A DNA stretch of 64,000 bases from Streptomyces sp. NRRL F-6676 (lineage in GTDB: Bacteria > Actinomycetota > Actinomycetes > Streptomycetales > Streptomycetaceae): contig NZ_JOHS01000007.1 of NCBI RefSeq assembly GCF_000725625.1, forward strand, positions 237,849-301,848. Direction: 5' to 3'. A model generated the notes under the pieces. It searched no databases. It was not told the origin of the DNA and saw only the letters and a list, made by a program, of their open reading frames with translations. The translations under genes were made by a program, and so were the position numbers. Shown piece after piece: positions 15,818 to 23,882 of the stretch. Position 1 is the stretch's first letter; every line of letters starts with the position of its first letter.

Positions 15818-16744
15818 ATGGATGATGTGGAGCTTCGCCACCTCCGTGCGCTGGACGCCGTGGCCGAGGCGGGCACCGTGACCGCGGCGGCGGCCCGGCT
15901 GCACATGACCCAGCCCGCCCTGTCCCGCACCCTCGCCCAGTTGGAGACGCGCGTCGGCGTGCGGCTCGTCGACCGTTCCAGCCGGCACCTCGCCCTCACC
16001 TCCGCCGGGACCACCCTGCTGGGGCATGGGCGGGCGATCCTCGCCCGTCTCGACGCGGCGCTCGCCGACACCCGGACGGTGGTGCGACCGCTGCGGCTCG
16101 GTTACACCTGCGCGGTGCTGGGGCGGCAGACCGTGCCGCTGCTGCGCTCGTGGCGCCGTACGCACCCGCGGGTCCCGCTCGACGTGGTCCGGCAGGACAA
16201 CAGCACCGCCGGGCTCGCCACCGGCGACACCGATGTGGCCGTGCTGCGCACCCGCCCCGCCGGCCCGCTGTTCCACACCGAGGCGCTCTACACGGAGGAC
16301 CGCGTCGCCGCCCTCCCCGACGACCACCCGCTGGCCGACCGGGAGACGGTACTGATGGCCGAACTCACCTCACGTCCCGAAACCACCTCCCGTCCCGAAC
16401 CCACCTCCCGGTCCGCCCTCGCCCAGGGCCTCCCGTCCGACCTCCCGCTCGCCCTGTGGCCCGACACCGGCACCGCCGCGCCCGAGTTGTGGCCCCCGCG
16501 GCAGCGGCCGGCCCGCACCGTCGAGGTCGGCAACGTGGACCAGTGGCTCAACCTCATCGCCACCGGCGGGGCGTTCGGCCTCGGCACGTCCGGCACCGCG
16601 CAGAGCTTCAGCCACCCGGGGGTCCGGTTCGTCCCTGTACGCGACGCCCCCGCCGCCACCGTCTATCTGGCCCGCCCGGCCCACCCCACGCATCCGCTCA
16701 CGGAGGAGTTCGCCGCGGCGGTCCGGGAGACCGTGAGCGTCTGA
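15818..16744 (+). CDS. LysR-family regulator
   Basis: 308 residues. N-terminal winged helix: ELRHLRALDAVAEAGTVTAAAARLHMTQPALSR split over residues 5-38, then LETRVGVRLVDRSSRHLALT. The substrate-binding domain is shorter and more degenerate than usual, and contains a three-fold repeat around residues 185-200 (LTSRPE, TTSRPE, PTSRSA). ATG 15818 is chosen because the HTH begins there and a TATGCT box precedes it. The frame is open to 15626 but reads into the divergent SDR promoter. It likely controls the SDR gene. Confidence 0.85.
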   Translation: MDDVELRHLRALDAVAEAGTVTAAAARLHMTQPALSRTLAQLETRVGVRLVDRSSRHLALTSAGTTLLGHGRAILARLDAALADTRTVVRPLRLGYTCAVLGRQTVPLLRSWRRTHPRVPLDVVRQDNSTAGLATGDTDVAVLRTRPAGPLFHTEALYTEDRVAALPDDHPLADRETVLMAELTSRPETTSRPEPTSRSALAQGLPSDLPLALWPDTGTAAPELWPPRQRPARTVEVGNVDQWLNLIATGGAFGLGTSGTAQSFSHPGVRFVPVRDAPAATVYLARPAHPTHPLTEEFAAAVRETVSV

Positions 16745-16809
16745 GCACCACGGGCCGCCCGCCGCGGGCGCGCGCGGAATACCCGTGGAGCGCGGCCGGT
16801 TGGCCCGGC

Positions 16810-17526
16810 ATGGCTACCCTGGGACTCATCGGCAGCGGACGGATCGGCAGCACCCTCGCGCGGCTCGCCGTGGCCGGTGGACTGGACGTCGTTCTCAGCA
16901 ACTCGCGCGACCCCGGCACCCTGGCCGGCCCGGTCGCGGAACTCGGCCCCCGGGCCCGGGCGGCGACCCCCGCCGAGGCCGCGGCGGCGGGCGACTGGGT
17001 CGTGGTGAGCGTGCCCGTGAAGGCGTACGGGGCTCTGCCGCGCGAGCCCCTGGCGGGGAAGACCGTCCTCGACACCGGCAACTACTCGCCGCAGCGCGAC
17101 GGCGGGATCGAGGCCCTGGCGGACGGCTCGGTCACCAGCGGCGAACTGCTCCAGCGTCACCTCGGCGAAGCGGCGCACGTCGTCAAGGCGTTCAACAACA
17201 TCCACCACCAGCACCTCGCCGTCCTCGGCAGGCCGGCGGGCGCGCCGGACCGCAGCGCCCTCCCCCTCGCCGGCGACAGCGCCGAGGCCAAGCGGCACGC
17301 GACGGAACTGCTCGACGTCCTCGGCTACGACGCCGTCGACGCGGGACCGCTGGCGCGGGGCAGGCTGTTCGCCCCGGGCACGCCCGCGTACGGGGCCCCG
17401 TACTCGGCGGCGCCCCGTGACTCGCTCGGCTCCCTGGCGGCCGGTCCCGCCTCGGCCGGCTTCCTGTCCCTGGGAGCGGGCCCGGCCTCGGCCGCCGAGA
17501 TCCGCGCACTGCTGGCCGAGGCCTGA
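16810..17526 (+). CDS. NAD(P)/F420-dependent oxidoreductase (NPD-like Rossmann protein)
   Basis: 238 residues. Nucleotide loop LGLIGSGRIGSTLARLAV at the N-terminus, LSNSRDP after the second strand (the position that reads NADP phosphate in this family), then WVVVSVPVKAYGALP and VVKAFNNIHHQHLAVLG. This fits the F420-dependent NADP reductase-like group. Family members without the F420 site also exist, so the substrate is open. A paralogue with the same LGILGAGRVGTNLAR loop is encoded at 59774-60421, also near a LysR gene. The start has no ribosome site. Convergent with the MFS gene, 10 bp apart. Confidence 0.82.
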   Translation: MATLGLIGSGRIGSTLARLAVAGGLDVVLSNSRDPGTLAGPVAELGPRARAATPAEAAAAGDWVVVSVPVKAYGALPREPLAGKTVLDTGNYSPQRDGGIEALADGSVTSGELLQRHLGEAAHVVKAFNNIHHQHLAVLGRPAGAPDRSALPLAGDSAEAKRHATELLDVLGYDAVDAGPLARGRLFAPGTPAYGAPYSAAPRDSLGSLAAGPASAGFLSLGAGPASAAEIRALLAEA

Positions 17527-17536
17527 CGGGCGCACC

Positions 17537-19102
17537 TCAGCCGACGACTCCACGGGCGCGGCGGGTCCTGCGCGCCGCCCAGCTCAGCTCGGCGACCACC
17601 AGGGCCCCCGCGGCGAGCACCACGACCGCGGCCACCTGCAACGCCGTCTGCGCGCTCGCGGTGTAGGCGGCGACGATCGCCCGGTGCCGCCCCGGCGCGG
17701 CCGCCAGTGCCTCGGCGACACTGCCCGGCGTGTGACCGGGAGGGAAGGCACCGGGCGCCCGGCCCGGCAGCTCGTGGACGAAGCGCCCGGTGAGGACCGT
17801 GCCGATCACCGCGACACCGAGTGCGCTGCCGAACTCCCGTGTCGTCGCCTGAAGTCCGCCCGCGACACCGGCCTGTTCGCGCGGCAGCGCGCCGGCGATC
17901 GCCGCGGTGAGCGCCGGCAGCGCCAGGGTGACGCCGGTGCCCACGACGACGAGCCAGAGCGCGTAGGCGGCGTAACCGGCGTCGACGGTGGCGGCGAGCC
18001 CGAGAAGGCCGAGTCCGGTGACGGCGAACGAGGCCGCCGGCACCGTCCGGTCGCCGAACCGCGCGACGAGGGCGGGCACGTACCGGGTGCCGGCCACCAT
18101 CGGAACGGTCATCGGCAGGACGGCCAGCCCGGTCCGCAGGACGGAGTACCCGCGGCCGTACTGCATCAGTGAGGCGTTGAGGAAGAAGAAGCCGAACATC
18201 CCGAAGAAGACGACCAGCATCCCCAGACAGGCGGCGCGCAGGGCCGGCACGGCGAACAGCCGCGGGTCCAGCAGGGGCTGCCGCACCCGCAGTTCACTGG
18301 CCGCCCACAGCCCGTACAGGACCAGGGAGCACCCGAAGGCACCGAGCACCACGCCACTCCCCCAGCCCTGTTCCGGCCCCTGGATGATGCCGAGCAGCAG
18401 GGCGAGGGTGGCCAGGGTCAGCAGGGCGGCGGCGCGCAGGTCCAGGTGGCGCCGGCCGCGCGGGCTGCGGGGCGCCGCCACCGCCACCCACAGCGCGCAC
18501 AGCAGGGCGAGGGGTGCGACGGCCGCGAAGAGCAGCCGCCAGGACCCGGCGCCGAGGACGGCACCGCCGCCCACGTTGCCGATCATTCCGCCCAGCCCCG
18601 ACATGGCGGCCCAGACCGCGATCGCGCGGGAGCGGCGGGCCGGTTCGGTCGCGTGCAGCAGCACGGCGAGCGCGTTGGGCAGGACGCAGGCGGCCCCGAT
18701 GCCGGTGACGGCGCGGCCGACGAGCAGCACGCCCACACCGCCGGCGGCGGTCGAGACGACGGCCCCGGCGGCGAGGACCAGCAGGCCGCCGAGCAGCACC
18801 CCCTTGCGTCCCACCCGGTCGCCGAGGGCGCCGGCCGGGATCACGAGACACGCGAAGAGCACGACGTAGCTGTCGACGATCCACAGGAGCTGCGCCGACG
18901 AGGGGTGCAGGCTCCCGGCGGCGAGCGGGGGTATCGCGAGGTTGACCGCCGCGACGAAGCCGACGACGAGGACGGTGCACAGGCAGACGCAGGCCAGCAC
19001 GTTCCGCGCCCCACCCCCCGGGGCGGCGCCGGACGGCACCGCCCCGGAGGCCGGGGACCGCGGGGACACGAGGCCCCCCGGCTCAGGCGAGGGCATAGGC
19101 AC
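17537..19102 (-). CDS. MFS multidrug transporter, DHA2 (14-TM, EmrB/QacA-like)
   Basis: 521 residues with about 14 hydrophobic segments. Motif A between TM2 and TM3 reads GALGDRVGRKGVLLGG, TM1 includes VGFVAAVNLAIPPLA and the motif C-like region is GLGGMIGNVGGGAVLG. This is the proton-coupled drug efflux DHA2 design. ATG 19102 or 19096 starts inside the last codons of the upstream epimerase-like gene (20-nt overlap), so the two are co-translated. The unit is divergent from a TetR gene with palindromic operators and is probably repressed by it. Export of a small toxic compound is the likely role. Confidence 0.88.
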   Translation of the reverse strand: MPMPSPEPGGLVSPRSPASGAVPSGAAPGGGARNVLACVCLCTVLVVGFVAAVNLAIPPLAAGSLHPSSAQLLWIVDSYVVLFACLVIPAGALGDRVGRKGVLLGGLLVLAAGAVVSTAAGGVGVLLVGRAVTGIGAACVLPNALAVLLHATEPARRSRAIAVWAAMSGLGGMIGNVGGGAVLGAGSWRLLFAAVAPLALLCALWVAVAAPRSPRGRRHLDLRAAALLTLATLALLLGIIQGPEQGWGSGVVLGAFGCSLVLYGLWAASELRVRQPLLDPRLFAVPALRAACLGMLVVFFGMFGFFFLNASLMQYGRGYSVLRTGLAVLPMTVPMVAGTRYVPALVARFGDRTVPAASFAVTGLGLLGLAATVDAGYAAYALWLVVVGTGVTLALPALTAAIAGALPREQAGVAGGLQATTREFGSALGVAVIGTVLTGRFVHELPGRAPGAFPPGHTPGSVAEALAAAPGRHRAIVAAYTASAQTALQVAAVVVLAAGALVVAELSWAARRTRRARGVVG

Positions 19103-19979
19103 CGCCCTCGATGTCCTCGACCAGGGTCGGCCCGGTCGGGGTCCAGGACAGCGCCGCGCGGGTGAGTTCGCTGGACGCGGTCATGGTCTGCGCGAAGAAG
19201 CCGCCGACGAACCCGAAGTGCGCGCCGGCGTCCTCGGGGGCGACTCGCACGACCGGGACGCCGAGGGAGCGGCCGATGGCCTCGGCGATCGCCCTGGTGG
19301 TGACGGCCTCCTCGGCGCTGACGTGGAGCCGGGCCCCGGCGGGGGCCTTCTCCAGGCCGAGCCGGAGGAGCCGGGCGGCGTCCGAGCGGTGTACCGCCGA
19401 CCAGGTCGTGGAGCCGTCGCCGATGTACCCGGAGACGCCCTGCTCGCGGGCCGCGTCCGTCAGGAACTTGACGAAGCCCCAGTCGCCCGCGCCGTGCACG
19501 CTCGGCGCGAAGCGGGCGACGACCGTGCGCACGCCCTGGCGCACGTAGTCCAGCGCGAGGTTCTCGCTGCCGCCCCGGTTGGAGCCGGGTCCCACGGCGG
19601 GCGAGACGTCCGTCTCCAGGACGGGCCGGCCCCGGTGGAGGCCGGAGAGCACCGACGCGACGACGAACGGGCGGTCGCTGCCGGCGAGTTCGCGGGCCAG
19701 GGTGTCCACCGAGTTGCGTTCGGCGCGGTCCGACCCCGCGGGGTCGGACCAGTCGTGCTTGTTGGCCAGGTGGATGACGCCGTCCGCCTCCGCCGCTCCC
19801 CGGCGCAGCGCGCCCGGGTCGTCCAGGTCGCCGCGCAGGACGCCCGCTCCCTTCCGTTCCAGTGCCCGCGCGGACCTCTCCGAGCGGGCGAGGCCGACGA
19901 CCTCGTGACCGGCGGTCAGCAGGTCGTCGACGACGGCGGATCCGATCCAGCCGCTCGCTCCGGTCATGAACACACGCAT
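19083..19979 (-). CDS. NAD(P)-dependent epimerase/dehydratase-like reductase
   Basis: 298 residues of the extended/atypical SDR fold: MRVFMTGASGWIGSAVVDDL nucleotide loop, VVGLARSERSARALERKGA, LRGDLDDPGALRRGAAEADG, then a downstream substrate region with YIGDGSTTWSAVHRSDAARL. The canonical YxxxK is not obvious, as in NmrA-like and related regulator-coupled SDRs. ATG 19979 has a perfect AAGGAGG. The long open frame upstream runs through the promoter and is not coding. First gene of a two-gene unit with the MFS exporter, divergent from the TetR gene. Confidence 0.87.
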   Translation of the reverse strand: MRVFMTGASGWIGSAVVDDLLTAGHEVVGLARSERSARALERKGAGVLRGDLDDPGALRRGAAEADGVIHLANKHDWSDPAGSDRAERNSVDTLARELAGSDRPFVVASVLSGLHRGRPVLETDVSPAVGPGSNRGGSENLALDYVRQGVRTVVARFAPSVHGAGDWGFVKFLTDAAREQGVSGYIGDGSTTWSAVHRSDAARLLRLGLEKAPAGARLHVSAEEAVTTRAIAEAIGRSLGVPVVRVAPEDAGAHFGFVGGFFAQTMTASSELTRAALSWTPTGPTLVEDIEGGAYALA

Positions 19980-20050
19980 GCGTGTGGCCTCCTTCTCGCC
20001 CTCTCCGGGGCGGTCGCAGCAGGGACGGCACCCCGAATCCGAGTTACGGA

Positions 20051-20099
20051 GCACCGTGTCCAGAAAGCTAATACGAGACACCGTGTCCATGTATAGAAT
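20051..20099. promoter_or_regulatory. TetR operators and promoter between divergent genes
   Basis: A perfect 11-bp palindrome GACACCGTGTC lies at 20077-20087, and the related GCACCGTGTC at 20051-20060. CACCGTGTCCA is repeated exactly 27 bp apart. TATAGAAT (20092-20099) is a good -10 for the TetR gene, placing the transcription start at its GTG (20106). The palindrome therefore overlaps the space between -35 and -10, a classic autorepression geometry. Confidence 0.65.
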
Positions 20100-20105
20100 T
20101 CCGGG

Positions 20106-20750
20106 GTGACGGAAGCAGCGAAGAAGGCCAGGGCCGGGCAGGGCGCGGACGGAACCGGCGCGAAGGAGTCCGGCACCGGCGGCCGGCCGCGCAGCGAGGA
20201 GGCGCGCCTGGCCGTGCTGCACGCCGTCGACGACCTGCTGCTGGAGGTCGGCTACGCGGGCGTGACGATGAAGGGCATCGCCGAACGGGCGCGGGTCTCG
20301 CGCCAGACCGTCTACCGGTGGTGGTCCACCAAGGCGGAGATCCTCTTCGAGGCCAGCGTCAACGACGCCGCCGAGGAACTGGCCGTCGAGCCCACGGACG
20401 ACCCCGTCGAGGATCTGACGGCATATCTGGAGGCGCTGGCCCGCTTCCTCGCCCACTCGCCGGCCGGTGCGGCGTACCGGGCGCTCATCGGGGAGGCGCA
20501 GGGCGACTCGGCCGTCGCGGCGCTCCTCGCGCACAAGGACATCCTCGGCGACAGCGCCCGCGCCGTCGTCCGGCGGGTAGTGGGGAAGGGGCCCGGTGCG
20601 CTCCCGCTCGACCAGGCCACGGCGCTGCTGGTGGGGCCGACGTTCTTCTGGATCCTCAGCGGCCGCGACCCCGGCCGGCTCGTCGCACGCGAGCGGGCCG
20701 AGGCGTTCCTGCACGAGGTCCGGGCCGGGGAGATCATGGGCACGGCGTGA
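20106..20750 (+). CDS. TetR/AcrR-family regulator
   Basis: 214 residues. A Lys/Gly-rich N-terminal tail (about 35 residues) precedes the HTH: ARLAVLHAVDDLLLEVGYAG, then MKGIAERARVSRQTVYRWW with STKAEILFEA, the standard TetR pattern. The C-terminal half is TetR_C-like. GTG 20106 appears leaderless behind a TATAGAAT box. It is divergent from the epimerase/MFS unit and is likely its repressor. The small gene at 20777 follows by 26 bp and may be co-transcribed. Confidence 0.87.
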   Translation: MTEAAKKARAGQGADGTGAKESGTGGRPRSEEARLAVLHAVDDLLLEVGYAGVTMKGIAERARVSRQTVYRWWSTKAEILFEASVNDAAEELAVEPTDDPVEDLTAYLEALARFLAHSPAGAAYRALIGEAQGDSAVAALLAHKDILGDSARAVVRRVVGKGPGALPLDQATALLVGPTFFWILSGRDPGRLVARERAEAFLHEVRAGEIMGTA

Positions 20751-20776
20751 GACCCGGAGGGGAAACGGAGGAGCGT

Positions 20777-21172
20777 ATGGACGCGACGGTGGAATGGGTG
20801 GACGCCCGGTGGAGGTACCCCGACGACGGGGCGCCCGTGGCGGCGGCGGTGACCGGTACCTACCCGCCCAGGGAGGACGGGGACGGCCCGGACCACCCCG
20901 AGGACTACTGGATCGTGCTGCCGATGCACTTCGAGCGGCGCCACTTCGCCGGGGACGGCACCGAGCACCACGACTGCTTCGTCGACTCCGACGGCGTCAT
21001 CCGCTTCCCGTACGGCGGCCCGCCCTGCGAGGAGCCCGTCACCCACTGGGCCGCGCTGCCCACCCTGCCCGGTCTGTCCGTGCATCTGGTACTGGGCGAG
21101 GCGGCACCGGTCGTGGTCCGGGAGACCCTGGAAGCCGGCGGCGGCATGGGCGGGAACGGTCAGCCGCGCTGA
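20777..21172 (+). CDS. small protein of unknown function
   Basis: 131 residues, acidic, no membrane segment. I do not recognise the family. Visible features are an aromatic N-terminal segment (VEWVDARWRYPDDG), a central YWIVLPMHFERRHF followed by GTEHHDCFVDSDG, and an LPGLSVHLVLGEA strand. The clustered His, Asp and Cys residues could bind a metal, but that is a guess. A GGAG ribosome site precedes ATG 20777. It follows the TetR gene on the same strand and its last 13 bases overlap the end of the convergent DUF6924-like gene. Confidence 0.7.
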   Translation: MDATVEWVDARWRYPDDGAPVAAAVTGTYPPREDGDGPDHPEDYWIVLPMHFERRHFAGDGTEHHDCFVDSDGVIRFPYGGPPCEEPVTHWAALPTLPGLSVHLVLGEAAPVVVRETLEAGGGMGGNGQPR

Positions 21173-21675
21173 TTCCCCGGTCCGGGCACCCTGCCCCGGA
21201 CCACCGCGAACGCGGGAGTGCCCTGCGTGTTCTGCGCGCTCCGCAACGCGGCCATGGCCTGGCGGTGACGGTCGGAGAGGCGGTAGACACCGTCGTCACC
21301 GAGGGAGCCGGAGTCGAGGTAGTCGTCGAAACCCTGGTTCTGGATCGCCAGATTGCCGAGGACGGAGGCGAACGCGTCGGGGACGGCCACGCGGAACGTG
21401 CGGCCCGGCTCCTCCTGGACGTCGATCAGGAGGAGCGTGCGCTCCTCGGCGGCGAACGTCTCGCGGTCGGCGACGACGAGCGCCGGATACCGGCTGCCGT
21501 CCGGGACCAGGGCGAGCAACTCCGGTACGGACAGGCCCTCGTGGGCCCGGTCCGCCATGACCGTGAGCCAGCTCTGCTCGATCTCCTCCAGCAGCGCCTG
21601 CCACGCCGCGTCGTCGGTGAAGTCCGTGCGCAGCAGCGGGGAGAGGTCGGTCCCGCTCAACGGTGCGGTGCTCAT
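21160..21675 (-). CDS. DUF6924-like protein
   Basis: 171 residues. It contains LLRTDFTDDAAWQALLEEIE, then YPALVVADRETFAAEERTLL, LIDVQEEPGRTFRV and NLAIQNQGFDDYLDSG. I recall this arrangement (TDFTDDAAWQ ... NLxIANMDFxDF-like) from the DUF6924 family, whose function is unknown. There is no catalytic motif. ATG 21675 has GGAGGAC upstream. The frame stays open far to the right without plausible protein. Divergent from the polysaccharide deacetylase gene (247-bp gap). Confidence 0.75.
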   Translation of the reverse strand: MSTAPLSGTDLSPLLRTDFTDDAAWQALLEEIEQSWLTVMADRAHEGLSVPELLALVPDGSRYPALVVADRETFAAEERTLLLIDVQEEPGRTFRVAVPDAFASVLGNLAIQNQGFDDYLDSGSLGDDGVYRLSDRHRQAMAALRSAQNTQGTPAFAVVRGRVPGPGNQRG

Positions 21676-21922
21676 GTGTCCTCCGGCGTCCGGGAAGCCC
21701 CGAGTGTACACACGGCCCGCATCGCGGCCCTGCGGTCCGTGCGCGCCAAATGGCCGTCGGCGGTGTGCCGTTGGCGTTCCCTCTGCCGCGGCGCCGTGCG
21801 CGTTGTCCCCGGTTTCCCGCGGAATTGTTCTTGATCGGTAACAGCGGGATCCCCGGGGCCCGTTCTGCCGTCTGCTGGGGTGCAACGGGAACGACGAGGA
21901 CAGCAGGAACGGAGCGGCGGAC

Positions 21923-22693
21923 ATGAGCAGGCAGGGTGGACGGGGTTGGCACGGCCGGGTGCTCGCGGCGGCGGTCGGGGTGACGGCGGCGGTCACGGCC
22001 ACCGCGCTGTGGACCGCGGGGACCGGCTCGGCCGAGGGGCACGGCGTCGCGGCGCACCCGTCCGCCACCGCCGACAGCGCCCCGAAGAAGGTGTCGGTGG
22101 AGATCGCCCATGCCTCGGACAAGGGTGACCGCGGCGTCAACATCACCATCGACGACGGTCCCGACCCCACCTGGACGCCGCAGGTGCTGAAGGTGCTGAA
22201 GGAGAACGGGGTGAAGGCCACCTTCTGCATGGTCGGCACCCAGGCCCAGGCCCATCCGGACCTGGTGAAGGCGGTCCTGGCGGACGGGCACCGGCTGTGC
22301 GACCACACGGTGTCGCACGACACCACCATGGACAAGAAGTCCGAGGCCTACCAGTCGCAGCAGATCCTGGACGCCGAGAAGATGATCACCAAGGCGTCCG
22401 GGGGCGTACGCCCGCAGTACTACCGGGCGCCGGGCGGCGCGTTCACCCCCTACAGCCGCAACCTGGCCGCCTCCCGGGGGATGCGGCCGCTGGGCTGGAA
22501 CGTCGACACCAAGGACTTCGAGCACCCCGGTACGGCCGCCATCGTCGCCACCGTCAAGCAGGAGATCTCCAACGGTCCGACGGTGCTCTTCCACGACGCG
22601 GGCGGCGACCGTTCCGAGACCGTCGAGGCGTTGCGCGAGGTCCTGCCGTGGCTCAAGCAGCAGGGGTGCAGCTTCGGGTTCCCGGTGCGCTGA
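21923..22693 (+). CDS. secreted polysaccharide deacetylase (NodB/CE4)
   Basis: 256 residues. An N-terminal export signal (WHGRVLAAAVGVTAAVTATALW) is followed by a short linker and a complete NodB domain. Motif 1 is NITIDDGPDPTWT with the base and metal Asp, motif 2 DHTVSHDTTM with the HxxxH metal ligands, motif 3 YYRAPGGAFTP, motif 4 LGWNVDTKDFEHPG, motif 5 VLFHDAGGD. All residues expected for a zinc-dependent deacetylase of chitin oligomers, xylan or peptidoglycan are present. It probably acts at the cell wall or outside. Three repeats of CCCGTCGCGCACC follow it. Confidence 0.9.
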   Translation: MSRQGGRGWHGRVLAAAVGVTAAVTATALWTAGTGSAEGHGVAAHPSATADSAPKKVSVEIAHASDKGDRGVNITIDDGPDPTWTPQVLKVLKENGVKATFCMVGTQAQAHPDLVKAVLADGHRLCDHTVSHDTTMDKKSEAYQSQQILDAEKMITKASGGVRPQYYRAPGGAFTPYSRNLAASRGMRPLGWNVDTKDFEHPGTAAIVATVKQEISNGPTVLFHDAGGDRSETVEALREVLPWLKQQGCSFGFPVR

Positions 22694-22703
22694 GCGGGGC
22701 GCG

Positions 22704-22762
22704 CCCGTCGCGCACCCCCCTCGCTCACCCGTCGCGCACCCCTCACTCACCCGTCGCGCACC
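22704..22762. repeat. three spaced copies of CCCGTCGCGCACC
   Basis: Exact 13-bp copies at 22704-22716, 22728-22740 and 22750-22762 (24- and 22-bp periods), joined by CTCGCTCA- or CTCACTCA-like spacers. They fill the gap between convergent genes. No hairpin is formed. Either a minisatellite or a multi-site protein target. Confidence 0.75.
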
Positions 22763-22766
22763 TGCC

Positions 22767-23762
22767 TCAGTTTCCCGTGCCGAGTGCGGCCATGAAGGCG
22801 GACGGGTAGCGGTCGCCGCGGGCCGCGCCCCGGGGGACCGCCCGCTCGATCGCGGCCAGGTCGTCCGCGGTGAGGTCCACCTCCAGTGCGGGCAGCGCCT
22901 CGGCCAGCCGTGGGCGGGTGCGCGCGCCGACGAGCGGCACGATGTCCTCGCCCTGGGCGGCCACCCAGGCGATGACGAGCTGGGCGACCGTGCACCCCTT
23001 CGCCTCGGCGACCGCGCGCACCGCCTCCACCAGCGCGAGGTTGTGCTCCACGTTCCCGTCCGCGAACCTCGGGCTGTGGGCGCGGAAGTCGCCCGGGCCG
23101 GCCCGGTGGCCGGCCTTCCAGTGGCCGGAGATGAGGCCCCGGCCGAGGACGCCGTACGCCGTCATGCCGATGCCCAGCTCCCGCAGCGTGGGCAGGATCT
23201 CCGCCTCCACCCCGCGGGAGAGCAGCGAGTACTCGATCTGCAGGTCGGCGACCGGATGCACGGCGTGCGCCCGGCGGATCGTGGCCGCGTCCACCTCCGA
23301 GAGGCCGAGGTGGCGCACGTAGCCGGCCTCGATCATCTCCTTGATCGCGCCGACCGTCTCCTCGATCGGCACCTTCGGGTCCAGCCGGGCCGGGCGGTAG
23401 AGGTCGATGTGGTCGGTGCCGAGCCTGGTCAGGGAGTGGGCGAGGAAGTTCTTCACCGCCTCGGGACGGCAGTCCTGCGTGCCGGGTCCGGGCATGGGGC
23501 CGCGCAGTTCGCCGAACTTCACGCTCAGCAGGTAACTGTCCCGGTCCCGGCCGCGCAGTGCCTCCGCGAGCAGCATTTCGTTGTGGCCCATGCCGTAGAA
23601 GTCGCCGGTGTCGATGAGCGTGACGCCGGCGTCCAGTGCCGCGTGCACGGTGGCGACGCTCTCCGCGCGGTCGGTCTCGCCGTACGGTCCCGACATGCCC
23701 ATCGCGCCCAGGCCCAGCGCGGAGACGGCCGGGCCGGTGCTGCCCAGGGTTCGCGTCTGCAT
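22767..23762 (-). CDS. aldo/keto reductase
   Basis: 331 residues, normal for the family. RTLGSTGPAVSALGLGAMGMSG at the start (in two parts), the catalytic Asp and Tyr in LIDTGDFYGMGHNE (about residue 50), the catalytic Lys in SYLLSVKFGELRG (about 80) and HIDLYRPARLDP with the usual His replaced by a substrate-pocket Arg. The cofactor site VPLVGARTRPRLAEAL is near the C-terminus. NADPH-dependent reduction of aldehydes or ketones is expected. ATG 23762 has GAGGAGAA. Divergent from the MmyB-like regulator that starts 121 bp away. Confidence 0.88.
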   Translation of the reverse strand: MQTRTLGSTGPAVSALGLGAMGMSGPYGETDRAESVATVHAALDAGVTLIDTGDFYGMGHNEMLLAEALRGRDRDSYLLSVKFGELRGPMPGPGTQDCRPEAVKNFLAHSLTRLGTDHIDLYRPARLDPKVPIEETVGAIKEMIEAGYVRHLGLSEVDAATIRRAHAVHPVADLQIEYSLLSRGVEAEILPTLRELGIGMTAYGVLGRGLISGHWKAGHRAGPGDFRAHSPRFADGNVEHNLALVEAVRAVAEAKGCTVAQLVIAWVAAQGEDIVPLVGARTRPRLAEALPALEVDLTADDLAAIERAVPRGAARGDRYPSAFMAALGTGN

Positions 23763-23882
23763 CGTGTTCTCCTCACGTCGTCGGTGCACTGTCCACTGTG
23801 GCCGTGCGCGGCGGGACGCGGGAGCGGAGCGCCCATCGTGGGAGAGCCGCTCCCTGGATGGCATCGCCCGCCCGGAGGGACC

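Noticed and set aside
22704..22762. CRISPR array
   Set aside because: Only three 13-bp repeats with 9-11 bp spacers that are themselves similar, and no cas genes.
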